A stretch of DNA of 64,000 nt from positions 4,783 through 68,782 of the forward strand of contig DILB01000018.1 in NCBI GenBank assembly GCA_002424815.1, written 5' to 3'. The position numbers and the translations under genes are program-made. How positions within the stretch are numbered: position 1 is the first letter of the stretch; every line of letters begins with the position of its first letter. The notes below the pieces were generated by a model, which was not told the DNA's origin, searched no databases, and saw nothing but the letters and a program-made list of their open reading frames with translations. Positions 43,463 through 51,598 of this stretch are shown here, in pieces. Origin of the DNA: Caryophanales bacterium UBA5603 (GTDB lineage Bacteria; Bacillota_I; Bacilli_A; Izemoplasmatales; Hujiaoplasmataceae).

Positions 43463-44740
43463 ATGATTTTATATCAGGGAACCATATGGGAAGACCACAA
43501 TCAAAAAGAACTGCTTTCAAGATTGAGAGAAGATTGTTACAATACCCTAGAGAAGGATAGTCGCCTTCTTTCAGAGGATGTGATAAACGCATGCGATCAA
43601 CTCGCCAAACAAGTCAAAAGCGGCATTTATGATGGAATGATTCGGCCACTTCTTGAAGAGTTTGACATTCCTTATGACTATTTTATCCTCCAGTTACCCA
43701 TGTTCGAAAAAGCGTCATTGATGAAAAAAATTACCACTGAAATGGGTGAGATTGGTTTTTCATCAACCGATTTGAATGAGACAAATGAATTGGCGTTTTA
43801 TCCGCTTGGCATACTGTTTCACATCGCTGCGGGAAACGTCGATGTCCTACCGGCTTACTCAGTCATTGAAGGATTGTTGGCAGGAAACATCAATATTCTT
43901 AAACTGCCCTCAGGGGATCGGGGATTATCCGTAAAACTCTTGTCTGAACTGATTCGAATCGAACCCAAATTGAAACCTTACATCTATGTTTTTGATGTGC
44001 CTTCAACCGAAACTGAGACCTTGAAACTGTTTGCGAACATAGCGGATGCGATTGTCGTTTGGGGCGGTGACGCAGCCATTAAGGCAGCTAGATCAATGGC
44101 TTCCGTGAACACTAAGATTATCGAGTGGGGTCACAAATTGTCTTTTGCTTATGCGACGTTGGATTGCACCGATGAGGACTTAGCGGCCTTGGCACATCAT
44201 ATGGCAATGACAGATCAGGTTCTATGTTCATCAGCTCAAGGCATCTTTGTGGATACGGATTCGCGTGAAGCATTGGATGCTTTTGCGGACAGATTTTTCC
44301 ACATTTTTCTTAATGCAAACAAACAACATAAACCCATTCCTTACGGAATGAAGTGCAAGAATGCACTTCAACTTTATTATGAACAATTGCAGTTGGATGA
44401 AACGGACAAGAAACTATGGAAAAAAGACGGCATCAGCGTTGTGACATCTCCAGATAGCGATTTAGAACTATCAATGATGTTCAGAAGCGTTTGGGTGAAG
44501 ATGTTGCCAAAAGCACAACTCATTCATCGGCTAAAACCTCACAAGAGCCATTTGCAGACTGTAGGTCTTTTAACAACCAATCGACAGTTTGAAGATTTGA
44601 AATACCGTCTGATTCAAGCGGGGGTTACTCGAATCACGAAATCGAAAGACATGTCTCGAATCATAGTTGGCGAAAGCCATGACGGTATGTATCCTTTGAG
44701 ATTATACAGTAGAGTCGTGGAATCCTACAAATCGGTGTGA
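43463..44740 (+). CDS. LuxC-like acyl-CoA/acyl-protein reductase
   Basis: 425 residues of the aldehyde-dehydrogenase-fold LuxC family, which reduces activated fatty acyl groups to aldehydes with NAD(P)H. The conserved FHIAAGNVDVLPAYS cofactor region and the catalytic Cys255 in QVLCSSAQG are present. AAAGGAG precedes the ATG, and the start lies two bases after the luxE-like stop. Together the two genes could make a long-chain aldehyde or lipid precursor. Codon and base use look slightly richer in G and C than neighbouring cassettes, compatible with a different origin. Confidence 0.87.
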   Translation: MILYQGTIWEDHNQKELLSRLREDCYNTLEKDSRLLSEDVINACDQLAKQVKSGIYDGMIRPLLEEFDIPYDYFILQLPMFEKASLMKKITTEMGEIGFSSTDLNETNELAFYPLGILFHIAAGNVDVLPAYSVIEGLLAGNINILKLPSGDRGLSVKLLSELIRIEPKLKPYIYVFDVPSTETETLKLFANIADAIVVWGGDAAIKAARSMASVNTKIIEWGHKLSFAYATLDCTDEDLAALAHHMAMTDQVLCSSAQGIFVDTDSREALDAFADRFFHIFLNANKQHKPIPYGMKCKNALQLYYEQLQLDETDKKLWKKDGISVVTSPDSDLELSMMFRSVWVKMLPKAQLIHRLKPHKSHLQTVGLLTTNRQFEDLKYRLIQAGVTRITKSKDMSRIIVGESHDGMYPLRLYSRVVESYKSV

Positions 44741-44790
44741 TATGTATGCACATTTGATGTAATTTTTTAACCAAATTTGCACATCAAACA

Positions 44791-44875
44791 ACTTATAATC
44801 CATGTGCCTCAGGTTCAATTCCAACATGAGCCACCATACGGTACAAAATCTAGCCCTTTTAAGGGCTATTTTTAT
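44791..44875 (+). repeat. tRNA-Phe 3'-end repeat R4, degenerate
   Basis: Recognisable from ATCCATGTG to CCACCATACGGTAC, with several changes in the T arm (AGGTTCAATTCCAAC) and ACAAAAT before an intact AGCCCTT / AAGGGCT terminator. CCA ends at 44836. Confidence 0.88.
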
Positions 44876-45265
44876 ATCAGATAGATGTATTATTCTTGAT
44901 TCAATTATTTCTCTTTTTCCAATTAATTAGTCTATAATTTTATTATTTTTAAAATTCATCCTATTAATAATTTTGATTTTATGGGATGTTATTAGACAAA
45001 ATTTTGGCTATTACCATCCTATTTTTTGTGATTTTATTCTCCTTCTATTTCTATATTATGATTTTCACTCATTTTAGTTATAATTTTTACAGGATTTTGA
45101 GCCAAAAAAAGATGTTAATAAACACTTTAATTGTGTCTAATAACATCTTTTATAATGGGTTTAATTAATCTCTATTAATTTGAGTTCAAAATATTTTATA
45201 GACTTACTTTTTTTTGATTCATTTCATCTTGAAAATGCTTTTATTGATAGTAAAATTAGGAAGAT
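44876..45265. other. Gene-poor stretch with inverted repeats
   Basis: 390 very AT-rich bases. GATGTTATTAGACA at 44985-44998 is perfectly inverted as TGTCTAATAACATC at 45134-45147. The right copy also forms a local hairpin with 45109-45120. Nothing between them reads as a convincing gene; a 60-residue hydrophobic frame at 44986-45168 starts in the left repeat without a ribosome site. It may be the remnant of a small transposon or MITE. Confidence 0.45.
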
Positions 45266-45391
45266 TTATTTTTTGAATGGTTTTTGAGCGGGTTTCACTT
45301 CTGGCTTCGCTGCAGGTTTTGCGACGGGTTTCACTTCTGGTTTCGCTACAGGTTTCACTTCTGGTTTTTTGAATTCTGGTTTTTTTTCCAT
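45266..45391 (-). CDS. 41-residue Lys/Pro/Glu/Val repeat microprotein
   Basis: A short leftward gene with an excellent ribosome site (AAAGGAGG, eight bases before the ATG at 45391). The product is built from repeats of PEVKP joined by VAKP or AAKP and ends in PFKK. It is strongly basic and Pro-rich, with no Cys, Trp or membrane segment, so it is probably disordered. Such K/P/A repeats bind polyanions or act as spacers in larger proteins. The 5' untranslated part contains an imperfect hairpin (45415-45457). No family recognised. The strong ribosome site and in-phase repeats argue for a real gene. Confidence 0.65.
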   Translation of the reverse strand: MEKKPEFKKPEVKPVAKPEVKPVAKPAAKPEVKPAQKPFKK

Positions 45392-45414
45392 GATATTTCC
45401 TCCTTTCATCATCA

Positions 45415-45457
45415 TTTCATTCAGCTTCTTACTTCTAGTAGGGAGCCTAATGAAATC
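45415..45457 (-). promoter_or_regulatory. Leader hairpin upstream of the microprotein
   Basis: On the plus strand, TTTCATT followed by CAGCTTC pairs imperfectly with GGAGCCT followed by AATGAAA across a loop of about 14 bases. It lies between the expected promoter and the ribosome site, so it may be an mRNA structure; no known riboswitch is recognised. Confidence 0.35.
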
Positions 45458-45840
45458 ATGATATTCCCAATCTTAATTATATACCTATTTACATTTAGCA
45501 CAAGTGACGATTAAGCACTTTCGAACATATTTTTACAAACAAACATACAATTATACCGGCTTGAAATTTAAGTGCAATTAATCATATAAATTATCGTAAC
45601 AAAATATAAAAATTGTTAAAGAAATAGACGATTTGTTTGAATAATCGATCTCATATTTACTTAAAGAAAGATCGAAGAAAAAGTTAATTCATTGATTATG
45701 GCAATCCAAAAATCTGAACGAAAACCAGAATGATCCTTTAAATGAGGATTCAGCAGATAATATATATTCATAAACCTTGAGCTTTATGAAAATGAATGAT
45801 TATAATACTAAAATTACATATGTTTCTTTATTCAGTTTTT
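45458..45840. other. Gene-free AT-rich stretch
   Basis: About 380 bases without a supported gene, strong repeat or hairpin. It may contain the promoter of the leftward microprotein. It ends at degenerate repeat R5. Confidence 0.5.
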
Positions 45841-45892
45841 TGATTTGAGCTACCATATGGTATAAAATCTAGCCCTTTTAAGGCTTTTTTGT
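45841..45892 (+). repeat. tRNA-Phe 3'-end repeat R5, most degenerate
   Basis: Only the last bases survive: TGAGCTACCAT, then ATGGTATAAAATC, then AGCCCTTTTAAGGCT with one G lost from the terminator stem. The order of elements is that of R1-R4, so it is the same repeat. Confidence 0.75.
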
Positions 45893-45989
45893 TAGTAATT
45901 GACAGTTTTATCTATCTTATCTTGTATCATATTTCGTTAGTGATATAATGAAGATAAATGAACTAAAATATATATTTAGGAGGAAGACG

Positions 45990-47987
45990 ATGAAGAGAAT
46001 TATCGTTTTATTGTCATTTATATTGATAATTTCAATGATTTTAATGGCTTGTGATCAAGTTGAAACGACAGAAACGACTTCCAGTTTATCTACTACCTCA
46101 TCTCAGACTACGACAACTCAACTGACCACATTAACGACTCAAACCACTACATTAACAACAACCACTCAAACCACCACAACCCAAACAACCGCATCAGTCA
46201 TAACTTATCAAGTTATTTTTGATTCGAATGGCGGGAATACAATTGATTCGATTAATGCCGAAAGGGGCTATCCGATTCTTTTACCTGTGCCGTTTAGAGA
46301 GGGATATACTTTTTTGGGTTGGTATACGAGCAAAGATCCATATGTCTATGAATTTACTTTATTTACTCAAGTCGTTTCAAATATGACACTTTATGCAAAA
46401 TGGGGCATTAATCAATATAATATTGATTTTGATACGCAAGGAGGTCAAACGATTGCGACTCAAATCTTTGATTTCAATGCAAAAATAGTACTTCCCACGC
46501 CCACAAAAACGGGTCATACCTTTGTTGGGTGGTATGCAGATGAAGATTTTTTATCTCCATTTAACGTAAATTTGATGCCGTCTCAAAATTTGCTAGTATA
46601 TGCTAAATGGTCCAAGAATCTCTATCAATTAACTATCCACTATACTTACCCAGTTGATGCGATTGAGACTTTTCGATTATTTGGTAAAGGTTATGGATAT
46701 ACAATAGCCGTTACCAATAGCGATAAAATTTTTGCTTGGGGATTAAATCTTTCGGGTCAATTAGGCAATGGTAATAAAATCAATCAAAATTACCCGATTG
46801 AAATAACAAATAATATCCCCTTGAATGATTCTGAATTTATAAGCAAAATCGAATGTGGAAATGATTTTACAATATTGTTGACAAATCATTCACGTATATT
46901 TGCATTTGGCAACAATTCAAGTTATCAATTAGCAATAAGTACAGGGGTTTCATCCTCTATTCCAGTAGATATAACCGAATTACTTAAGTTACAAGTGGAT
47001 GAAACAATTGTTGATATTTCTTCGGGAGTGAATTTTACAATACTTTTGACTTCAGAGGGAAGAATATTAACTTGGGGATCTAATTTTAATGGACAATTAG
47101 GTGATTTAGGCGATACTTATGATTTTAAAATTCATGATATCACCAGTAATTTTGGCCTTGATTCATCTGATCGAATTATAATGATAAAAGCTGGAAATAC
47201 CCATGGAATTGCCTTTTCAAATGATAAAAAGATTTTTACGTGGGGTGGTAACTTTTCTGGGCAATTGGGAGATGGAACAACATTAAGTAAAACTTTACCA
47301 ATTGATATTACATCTAGTATCAGTTTTAATCCTGATGAAACAATTTCAATGATTGTTGCAAAAGATTACAATTTGCTCTTAACATCTAAAAATCGAATTT
47401 TCGCTTGGGGGAACAACTACAACGGTAATTTTGGTAATGGCAACACAACTAACAGTCTAATCCCCATCTTGATTACACCTGATTTTAATTTAGGTGTTGG
47501 TGAAATGATAGTTAAAATTACAGCAGGAAATAATCATACTGTTGCTTTAAGTTCTAATTATCGAATTTTTATCTGGGGATCGAATTATTATGGTGAATTT
47601 GAATCTGCTACGCCACTAACTTCAAGTGTTCCAATGGAAATTACCGAGACATTATTAACCGAATTAAAATATCCAGTTATTGATATTACAGCCGGAGGTA
47701 ATTCGACAATCGTCATGGCTTCAAATGGATATGTTGTGACGTGGGGCAATTCTTTATATGGACAATTAGGCAATAATGAGGATGTATATTTCCACCGGCC
47801 TAAAATCTATCTCAAAGAAATTATGCAAATCTATTACAACGAAGCCATTGAATATGGAATTCCAACAATTGAAGGATATATCTTTAACGGATGGTATTCT
47901 GATCAAGAAAGAGAGAATGATGTTGAGTATGTTTTTATGCCTGCCGAAGACCTTGAGTTATATGGTCACTTTATTAAAAACGAATAA
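45990..47987 (+). CDS. Lipoprotein with InlB-type and RCC1-like repeats
   Basis: 665 residues. A lipoprotein signal ends with LMAC (Cys21). A Thr-rich linker of about 45 residues follows, then two InlB/Flg_new repeats (VIFDSNGGNTI and IDFDTQGGQTI units, each ending YAKW). About six RCC1-type blades come next, each with an (I/V)xxWGxNxxGQLG or similar core, suggesting a propeller. A final InlB-like repeat ends in LELYGHF. It is probably exposed on the cell surface as an adhesin or binding protein. The ATG at 45990 follows TTAGGAGG; an in-frame ATG at 45948 lies before the site. It is just outside the cassette array. Confidence 0.85.
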   Translation: MKRIIVLLSFILIISMILMACDQVETTETTSSLSTTSSQTTTTQLTTLTTQTTTLTTTTQTTTTQTTASVITYQVIFDSNGGNTIDSINAERGYPILLPVPFREGYTFLGWYTSKDPYVYEFTLFTQVVSNMTLYAKWGINQYNIDFDTQGGQTIATQIFDFNAKIVLPTPTKTGHTFVGWYADEDFLSPFNVNLMPSQNLLVYAKWSKNLYQLTIHYTYPVDAIETFRLFGKGYGYTIAVTNSDKIFAWGLNLSGQLGNGNKINQNYPIEITNNIPLNDSEFISKIECGNDFTILLTNHSRIFAFGNNSSYQLAISTGVSSSIPVDITELLKLQVDETIVDISSGVNFTILLTSEGRILTWGSNFNGQLGDLGDTYDFKIHDITSNFGLDSSDRIIMIKAGNTHGIAFSNDKKIFTWGGNFSGQLGDGTTLSKTLPIDITSSISFNPDETISMIVAKDYNLLLTSKNRIFAWGNNYNGNFGNGNTTNSLIPILITPDFNLGVGEMIVKITAGNNHTVALSSNYRIFIWGSNYYGEFESATPLTSSVPMEITETLLTELKYPVIDITAGGNSTIVMASNGYVVTWGNSLYGQLGNNEDVYFHRPKIYLKEIMQIYYNEAIEYGIPTIEGYIFNGWYSDQERENDVEYVFMPAEDLELYGHFIKNE

Positions 47988-48067
47988 AAATACTTTTTGA
48001 AAATTTATGATTTAAAAGTTTGGTTTCTTAAGGATACGATCAATTATCTAATGGTAAATCGAGTGAA

Positions 48068-48096
48068 GATGACCGCTTATGTCGGTCATCTTTTTA
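48068..48096 (+). terminator. Terminator after the RCC1 lipoprotein
   Basis: GATGACCG / CGGTCATC stem with a seven-base loop and a T tail. Confidence 0.88.
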
Positions 48097-48201
48097 TATT
48101 GTCAATTAAGATGATGAAGAAAACATATTGTTTTTTCAAGTTTTATTTTGGAGAAACATCTTACTTGAGGGGTATTATCTTTCCAAAAGGAGATGAATTA
48201 T

Positions 48202-49872
48202 ATGAAAAAAGTTTCAATTTTTATTTTGATATTGCTTGGATTATCATTGGGAATAAAAAGTGTTTATGCAACTGAATACTCTCCGCATTATTTACCAGGA
48301 GGCAAGAATTATTTATCGTCGGACAATTTCTTTTTTAATGGAACGCAATTAATTAACTCTGAAGCATTTACAATCAAAGCGCATACCCAGTATTGTATTT
48401 CGTTCCCTAGAGAATTTTATGACTCTGGCATTATTACTTGGTCAATGACTTTCTATGAAAATGAAGATGAAATCGATACGATATCTCTTGATAGTTACAA
48501 TTTATTTGTGATGAATTCCGAACCCTATTACGGATATTATTCTTTTATGTCTCCAGCCAATGCTAATTATATTTCATTAACAATCAACGAGAATAACGAT
48601 TATTTAAGATTCAACAATATTGGCGGCATTATGTTAGAAGAAGGCAATCAATTTACAACTTATGAAGCTTATGTTCCTGGAAATATGATTGATATCAACG
48701 GCCCATATTTTAATGGTAATGGCGTTGTAATCGTTAATGTTGATCATCCGATAAATGTCAGTGAAATTACTTCAGGATTGGTTGCTTATGATGCAATTGA
48801 AGGTGATGTCACGCACCGAATTACCATTGTAGATGATCCTTATACAGATAATAAAAACACGACAGGAGAGTACATAATCGAATATATCGTGAGTGATACT
48901 TCTGGGAATTTAACACGGTTCTTTATCGTTGTTAAAGTGGTAGATGTCACAGCACCGATTATCACAGGAACCAATGAAATTATTTTAGCTTATCCTAATA
49001 CAATAACGATTGATGCAATCAAAGCCAATTTGTTTGCCAGTGATAACGTTGATGGTTCAATAACCAATAAAATACAATTGCTCGAAGAGAATTATCTATC
49101 AAATCAAGCTATATTAGGAAATTATGAAGTTGTTTTTACAATTATCGATCTAGCGGGAAACAGAAATTATTTTACAGTTGATGTTTTTGTCGTTGATCAA
49201 TCTAAACCCATATTCTATGGTCCAGAATCATTCACCGTCGGTTATGATTCTTCCCTCACCACCGCCGATGTAAAAGCTTCACAGACGGTCTTAGATGATT
49301 ATGATCAAGATTTAACCGCTTCAATAACGATTAAAACGGACCTTTATACACCCAATCTCAAAAAAATCGGTGTTTATCCAATCGTTTTTAAAGTAGTGGA
49401 TTCTAGCGGAAATACGACTGAAAAAGTGGTTAATGTTCAAGTGACCGATGGCATTGGTCCAGTAGTTTACTTAGACACATCAATTATTATGGTTTATGAC
49501 TCAACGGTTCTCAGTTTAGCTGATTTCACAACTTTACTGATTAAGAGCGGAGAATTAAATGGACTCCAAAATTATGAGGTTCAGATTCGATTTGATTCAT
49601 ATACCGCTCGAGCAAATACGCCCGGCGTCTACCATATGACCCTTGATTTTAATAATGATTCGGGGATAACCGAACTTACAAAAACCTTACAAATTGTGGT
49701 TAGAAAACAACCGACAGGATATCAATATGAAGTTCCAAACATTGATTTCGATAATGAAAAACCTGAACAAATATTCATCTTTCAATATTGGCAATATTTT
49801 GCGGGTGGATTTGTCCTATTACTGACGATTGCTTCCAATGTCATATGGTTATTGATGTATCGAAAAAAGTAA
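48202..49872 (+). CDS. Surface protein with Ig-like (DUF5011-type) domains and C-terminal membrane anchor
   Basis: 556 residues. An N-terminal signal peptide (about 1-24, ending VYATE) precedes an unclassified beta-rich region. Three or four Ig-like domains follow, recognisable by recurring TDNKNTTGEYIIEY, ILGNYEVVFTIIDLAGN and IGVYPIVFKVVDSSGN units, as in DUF5011/HYR-type surface proteins. A C-terminal hydrophobic segment (about 531-551) followed by YRKK anchors it in the membrane. There is no LPxTG motif. AAAAGGAG nine bases upstream sets the ATG at 48202. Likely role: cell-surface binding. Confidence 0.82.
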   Translation: MKKVSIFILILLGLSLGIKSVYATEYSPHYLPGGKNYLSSDNFFFNGTQLINSEAFTIKAHTQYCISFPREFYDSGIITWSMTFYENEDEIDTISLDSYNLFVMNSEPYYGYYSFMSPANANYISLTINENNDYLRFNNIGGIMLEEGNQFTTYEAYVPGNMIDINGPYFNGNGVVIVNVDHPINVSEITSGLVAYDAIEGDVTHRITIVDDPYTDNKNTTGEYIIEYIVSDTSGNLTRFFIVVKVVDVTAPIITGTNEIILAYPNTITIDAIKANLFASDNVDGSITNKIQLLEENYLSNQAILGNYEVVFTIIDLAGNRNYFTVDVFVVDQSKPIFYGPESFTVGYDSSLTTADVKASQTVLDDYDQDLTASITIKTDLYTPNLKKIGVYPIVFKVVDSSGNTTEKVVNVQVTDGIGPVVYLDTSIIMVYDSTVLSLADFTTLLIKSGELNGLQNYEVQIRFDSYTARANTPGVYHMTLDFNNDSGITELTKTLQIVVRKQPTGYQYEVPNIDFDNEKPEQIFIFQYWQYFAGGFVLLLTIASNVIWLLMYRKK

Positions 49873-49890
49873 ACGTTATTATCATTTAAG

Positions 49891-49917
49891 AAAGCGTTTT
49901 TAGACGCTTTTTTTTAT
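49891..49917 (+). terminator. Terminator after the surface protein
   Basis: AAAGCGT / ACGCTTT stem with a six-base loop and a T run. An extended -10 (TGTTATAAT, 49927-49935) for the hydrogenase operon follows. Confidence 0.85.
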
Positions 49918-49973
49918 TTTATTCCATGTTATAATTAGATTGCTTAAATACATGAAAGGAGTTTAAACTTACT

Positions 49974-50462
49974 GTGAGCCTAAAAATTCAGATTACTGAA
50001 CAAAAGCTTGCCAAATTGTATGCCGCAATGGAAAAAAACAAACTAAAACCGGGTCCATTGATGCCTACACTGCACGACGCGCAATCAATTTTTGGATGTA
50101 TACCTATTGAAATTCAAAAAATTATTGCCGAGCATTTAAATGAAAGTATTGCGAAAATAAACGGAGTCGTAACATTCTACGGCAATTTTTCCGTTGACCC
50201 AAAAGGGAAAAACGTCATTAGCGTTTGTCTCGGAACAGCATGCTATGTCAGAGGGTCGAAAAGTTTATTGGATGCTTTTGGCGATGAATTGAAACTTAAA
50301 GCCGGCGAAACCTCAGAAGATGGTCAATTTACTTTACAAGCCACAAGATGTATCGGTGCCTGTGGACTTGCGCCAGTCATTACGGTCAATGAACATGTTT
50401 ATGGAAATAGCACCGTACAGAAAGCTAAAGAAATCGTTTCACAAATCAGGTCAAATTCATGA
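49974..50462 (+). CDS. hydC: NuoE-like [2Fe-2S] subunit of the hydrogenase complex (HydC type)
   Basis: 162 residues, thioredoxin-like [2Fe-2S] protein. The cluster cysteines appear in the canonical order CLGTAC and CIGAC. In trimeric electron-bifurcating hydrogenases this subunit passes electrons between the NuoF-like subunit and the catalytic chain. GTG start with AAAGGAG twelve bases upstream. First gene of a nine-gene operon in which most neighbours overlap by a few bases. Confidence 0.9.
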   Translation: MSLKIQITEQKLAKLYAAMEKNKLKPGPLMPTLHDAQSIFGCIPIEIQKIIAEHLNESIAKINGVVTFYGNFSVDPKGKNVISVCLGTACYVRGSKSLLDAFGDELKLKAGETSEDGQFTLQATRCIGACGLAPVITVNEHVYGNSTVQKAKEIVSQIRSNS

Positions 50463-50839
50463 AAATATCTGAGATTGTTTCTAAATACCATTGTACGGTT
50501 TACACAGAATCAATTTATAACCCAGATAAGGAAATTAATTTCGGGTTTTGCGCCGATCTTATGAGCGACGCACTCATGATAATGAATACGGTTCGCCAAG
50601 AAAATATTTTAAAAAATACAATTTTGATTACCGGTCTTGCGACAAATCAGTCGATTCGTACAGCTGAAATGCTGGATGTTCAAGTGGTTATTTTAGTACG
50701 GGGAAAAATCCCTGCAAACCAAGTGATCGAACTTGCATCAGAATCCAATATTATTTTAATTGGCACTGACCATACGATGTTTAATTTTAGCGGCGAACTC
50801 TATCAAGAAGGGATTCGAGGAATTACCTCGAAAAAATAA
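50459..50839 (+). CDS. DRTGG-domain protein (first of two)
   Basis: 126 residues resembling the DRTGG domain, a small fold found next to CBS and phosphotransacetylase domains and in hydrogenase operons, thought to sense or bind ligands. Conserved features include CADLMSDALMI and LITGLATNQSIRTAEMLD. The gene starts inside the stop of hydC and ends in the start of the next gene. A second copy lies at 51266-51598. A regulatory role with the adjacent ATPase-domain protein is inferred. Confidence 0.8.
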   Translation: MKISEIVSKYHCTVYTESIYNPDKEINFGFCADLMSDALMIMNTVRQENILKNTILITGLATNQSIRTAEMLDVQVVILVRGKIPANQVIELASESNIILIGTDHTMFNFSGELYQEGIRGITSKK

Positions 50840-51276
50840 TGGAGCCTTCAAAACACTATGACATTCATCCTTTTGATTTTGATCATGCAGGGAAAATGTC
50901 TAGCGACGTTAAAAAAACACTTAAACAAGCTGGATTAAATTTTGATTTTATTAAACGGGTTAGTGTTGCGGCTTATGAAGCCGAAATCAATATCGTTATC
51001 CATAGTGTTGGTGGGTACGCCGATTTTAAAATGATTGATAATGTTGTTTATTTACAATTTATTGATTATGGACCAGGTATAGAAAATATTGAACTAGCCA
51101 TGACGCCTGGATATTCTACAGCCAATGAAATATCACAACTCAATGGCTTTGGGGCTGGTATGGGTTTAATAAACATTAAAAATTCGTGTGACGAAATGTC
51201 GTTGCTTTCTGATCCGAATGGCACAGTATTAAAACTTAAATTTATTATGACGGAGGACCATTATCGTGTTGATTAA
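50839..51276 (+). CDS. HATPase anti-sigma-factor-like protein
   Basis: 145 residues with the GHKL ATP-binding fold of RsbW/SpoIIAB: an N-box helix (AAYEAEINIVIHS), the DYGPGIENIE G1 box and the GFGAGMGL G2 box. Members phosphorylate an anti-sigma antagonist or simply bind nucleotide. It is flanked by DRTGG proteins, an arrangement known from clostridial hydrogenase operons, so it probably takes part in redox or activity sensing. No partner sigma or STAS protein is seen nearby. Confidence 0.85.
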   Translation: MEPSKHYDIHPFDFDHAGKMSSDVKKTLKQAGLNFDFIKRVSVAAYEAEINIVIHSVGGYADFKMIDNVVYLQFIDYGPGIENIELAMTPGYSTANEISQLNGFGAGMGLINIKNSCDEMSLLSDPNGTVLKLKFIMTEDHYRVD

Positions 51277-51598
51277 AGATATTTTATCGAACGATTATGT
51301 CATTCATACAAAAATAGAAACATTAGATAGATTTTATACCGGTGTTCATTGTGGCGATTTGTTAAGTGTTGTGATGAGAAGCGCAATTCGAGGGTCAATA
51401 TTAATTAGTGTCATTGGCAACCCCAACTCGGTGGCTGTTGCTATGTTACTGGATCTCCCCGCGATTATCATCACAGAAGGACAAAGTATTTCTATTGCCA
51501 TGATTGAAAAAGCCAATGCAGAAAATATTGCATTGATGACTTCAAAATTAAAATCGCATGAGGTTATCATCGATCTTAAAGATCGCGGGTTAATATGA
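51266..51598 (+). CDS. DRTGG-domain protein (second of two)
   Basis: 110 residues, similar in layout to the first DRTGG protein: CGDLLSVVMRSAIRGSILI and VAVAMLLDLPAIIITEGQ match its core. GTG start at 51266 with GGAGGACC upstream; it overlaps the HATPase gene by eleven bases and the PHP gene by four. Paired DRTGG copies may bind each other or the adjacent ATPase. Confidence 0.8.
   Translation: MLIKDILSNDYVIHTKIETLDRFYTGVHCGDLLSVVMRSAIRGSILISVIGNPNSVAVAMLLDLPAIIITEGQSISIAMIEKANAENIALMTSKLKSHEVIIDLKDRGLI

Larger units (their letters stand above)
31556..45892 (+). mobile_element. Tandem array of cassettes bounded by tRNA-Phe 3'-end repeats
   Basis: From the intact tRNA-Phe to the last degenerate repeat, five segments are delimited by same-orientation copies of the tRNA-Phe 3' half plus terminator: A (31.63-33.57 kb), B (33.65-39.78), C (39.86-42.07), D (42.16-44.79) and E (44.88-45.84). 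A to D carry a recognisable promoter after the preceding repeat's terminator, and cargo of defence or accessory type. Repeat identity falls with distance from the tRNA, as expected if each new element inserted at the tRNA and pushed older ones away. No integrase, transposase or phage gene is present, so mobility in trans or loss of the integrase is inferred. Confidence 0.8.

Noticed and set aside
44986..45168. 60-residue hydrophobic frame, possible type I toxin
   Set aside because: It starts inside the inverted repeat, has no ribosome site and no antisense RNA promoter was recognised.
45284..45385. Short direct repeats as a CRISPR array or minisatellite
   Set aside because: The repeats are in phase with the minus-strand microprotein (PEVKP units) and there are no spacers.
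33565..45892. The five tRNA-Phe-like sequences as extra tRNA genes
   Set aside because: Each lacks the acceptor 5' strand, D arm and 5' anticodon stem, so no cloverleaf can form.
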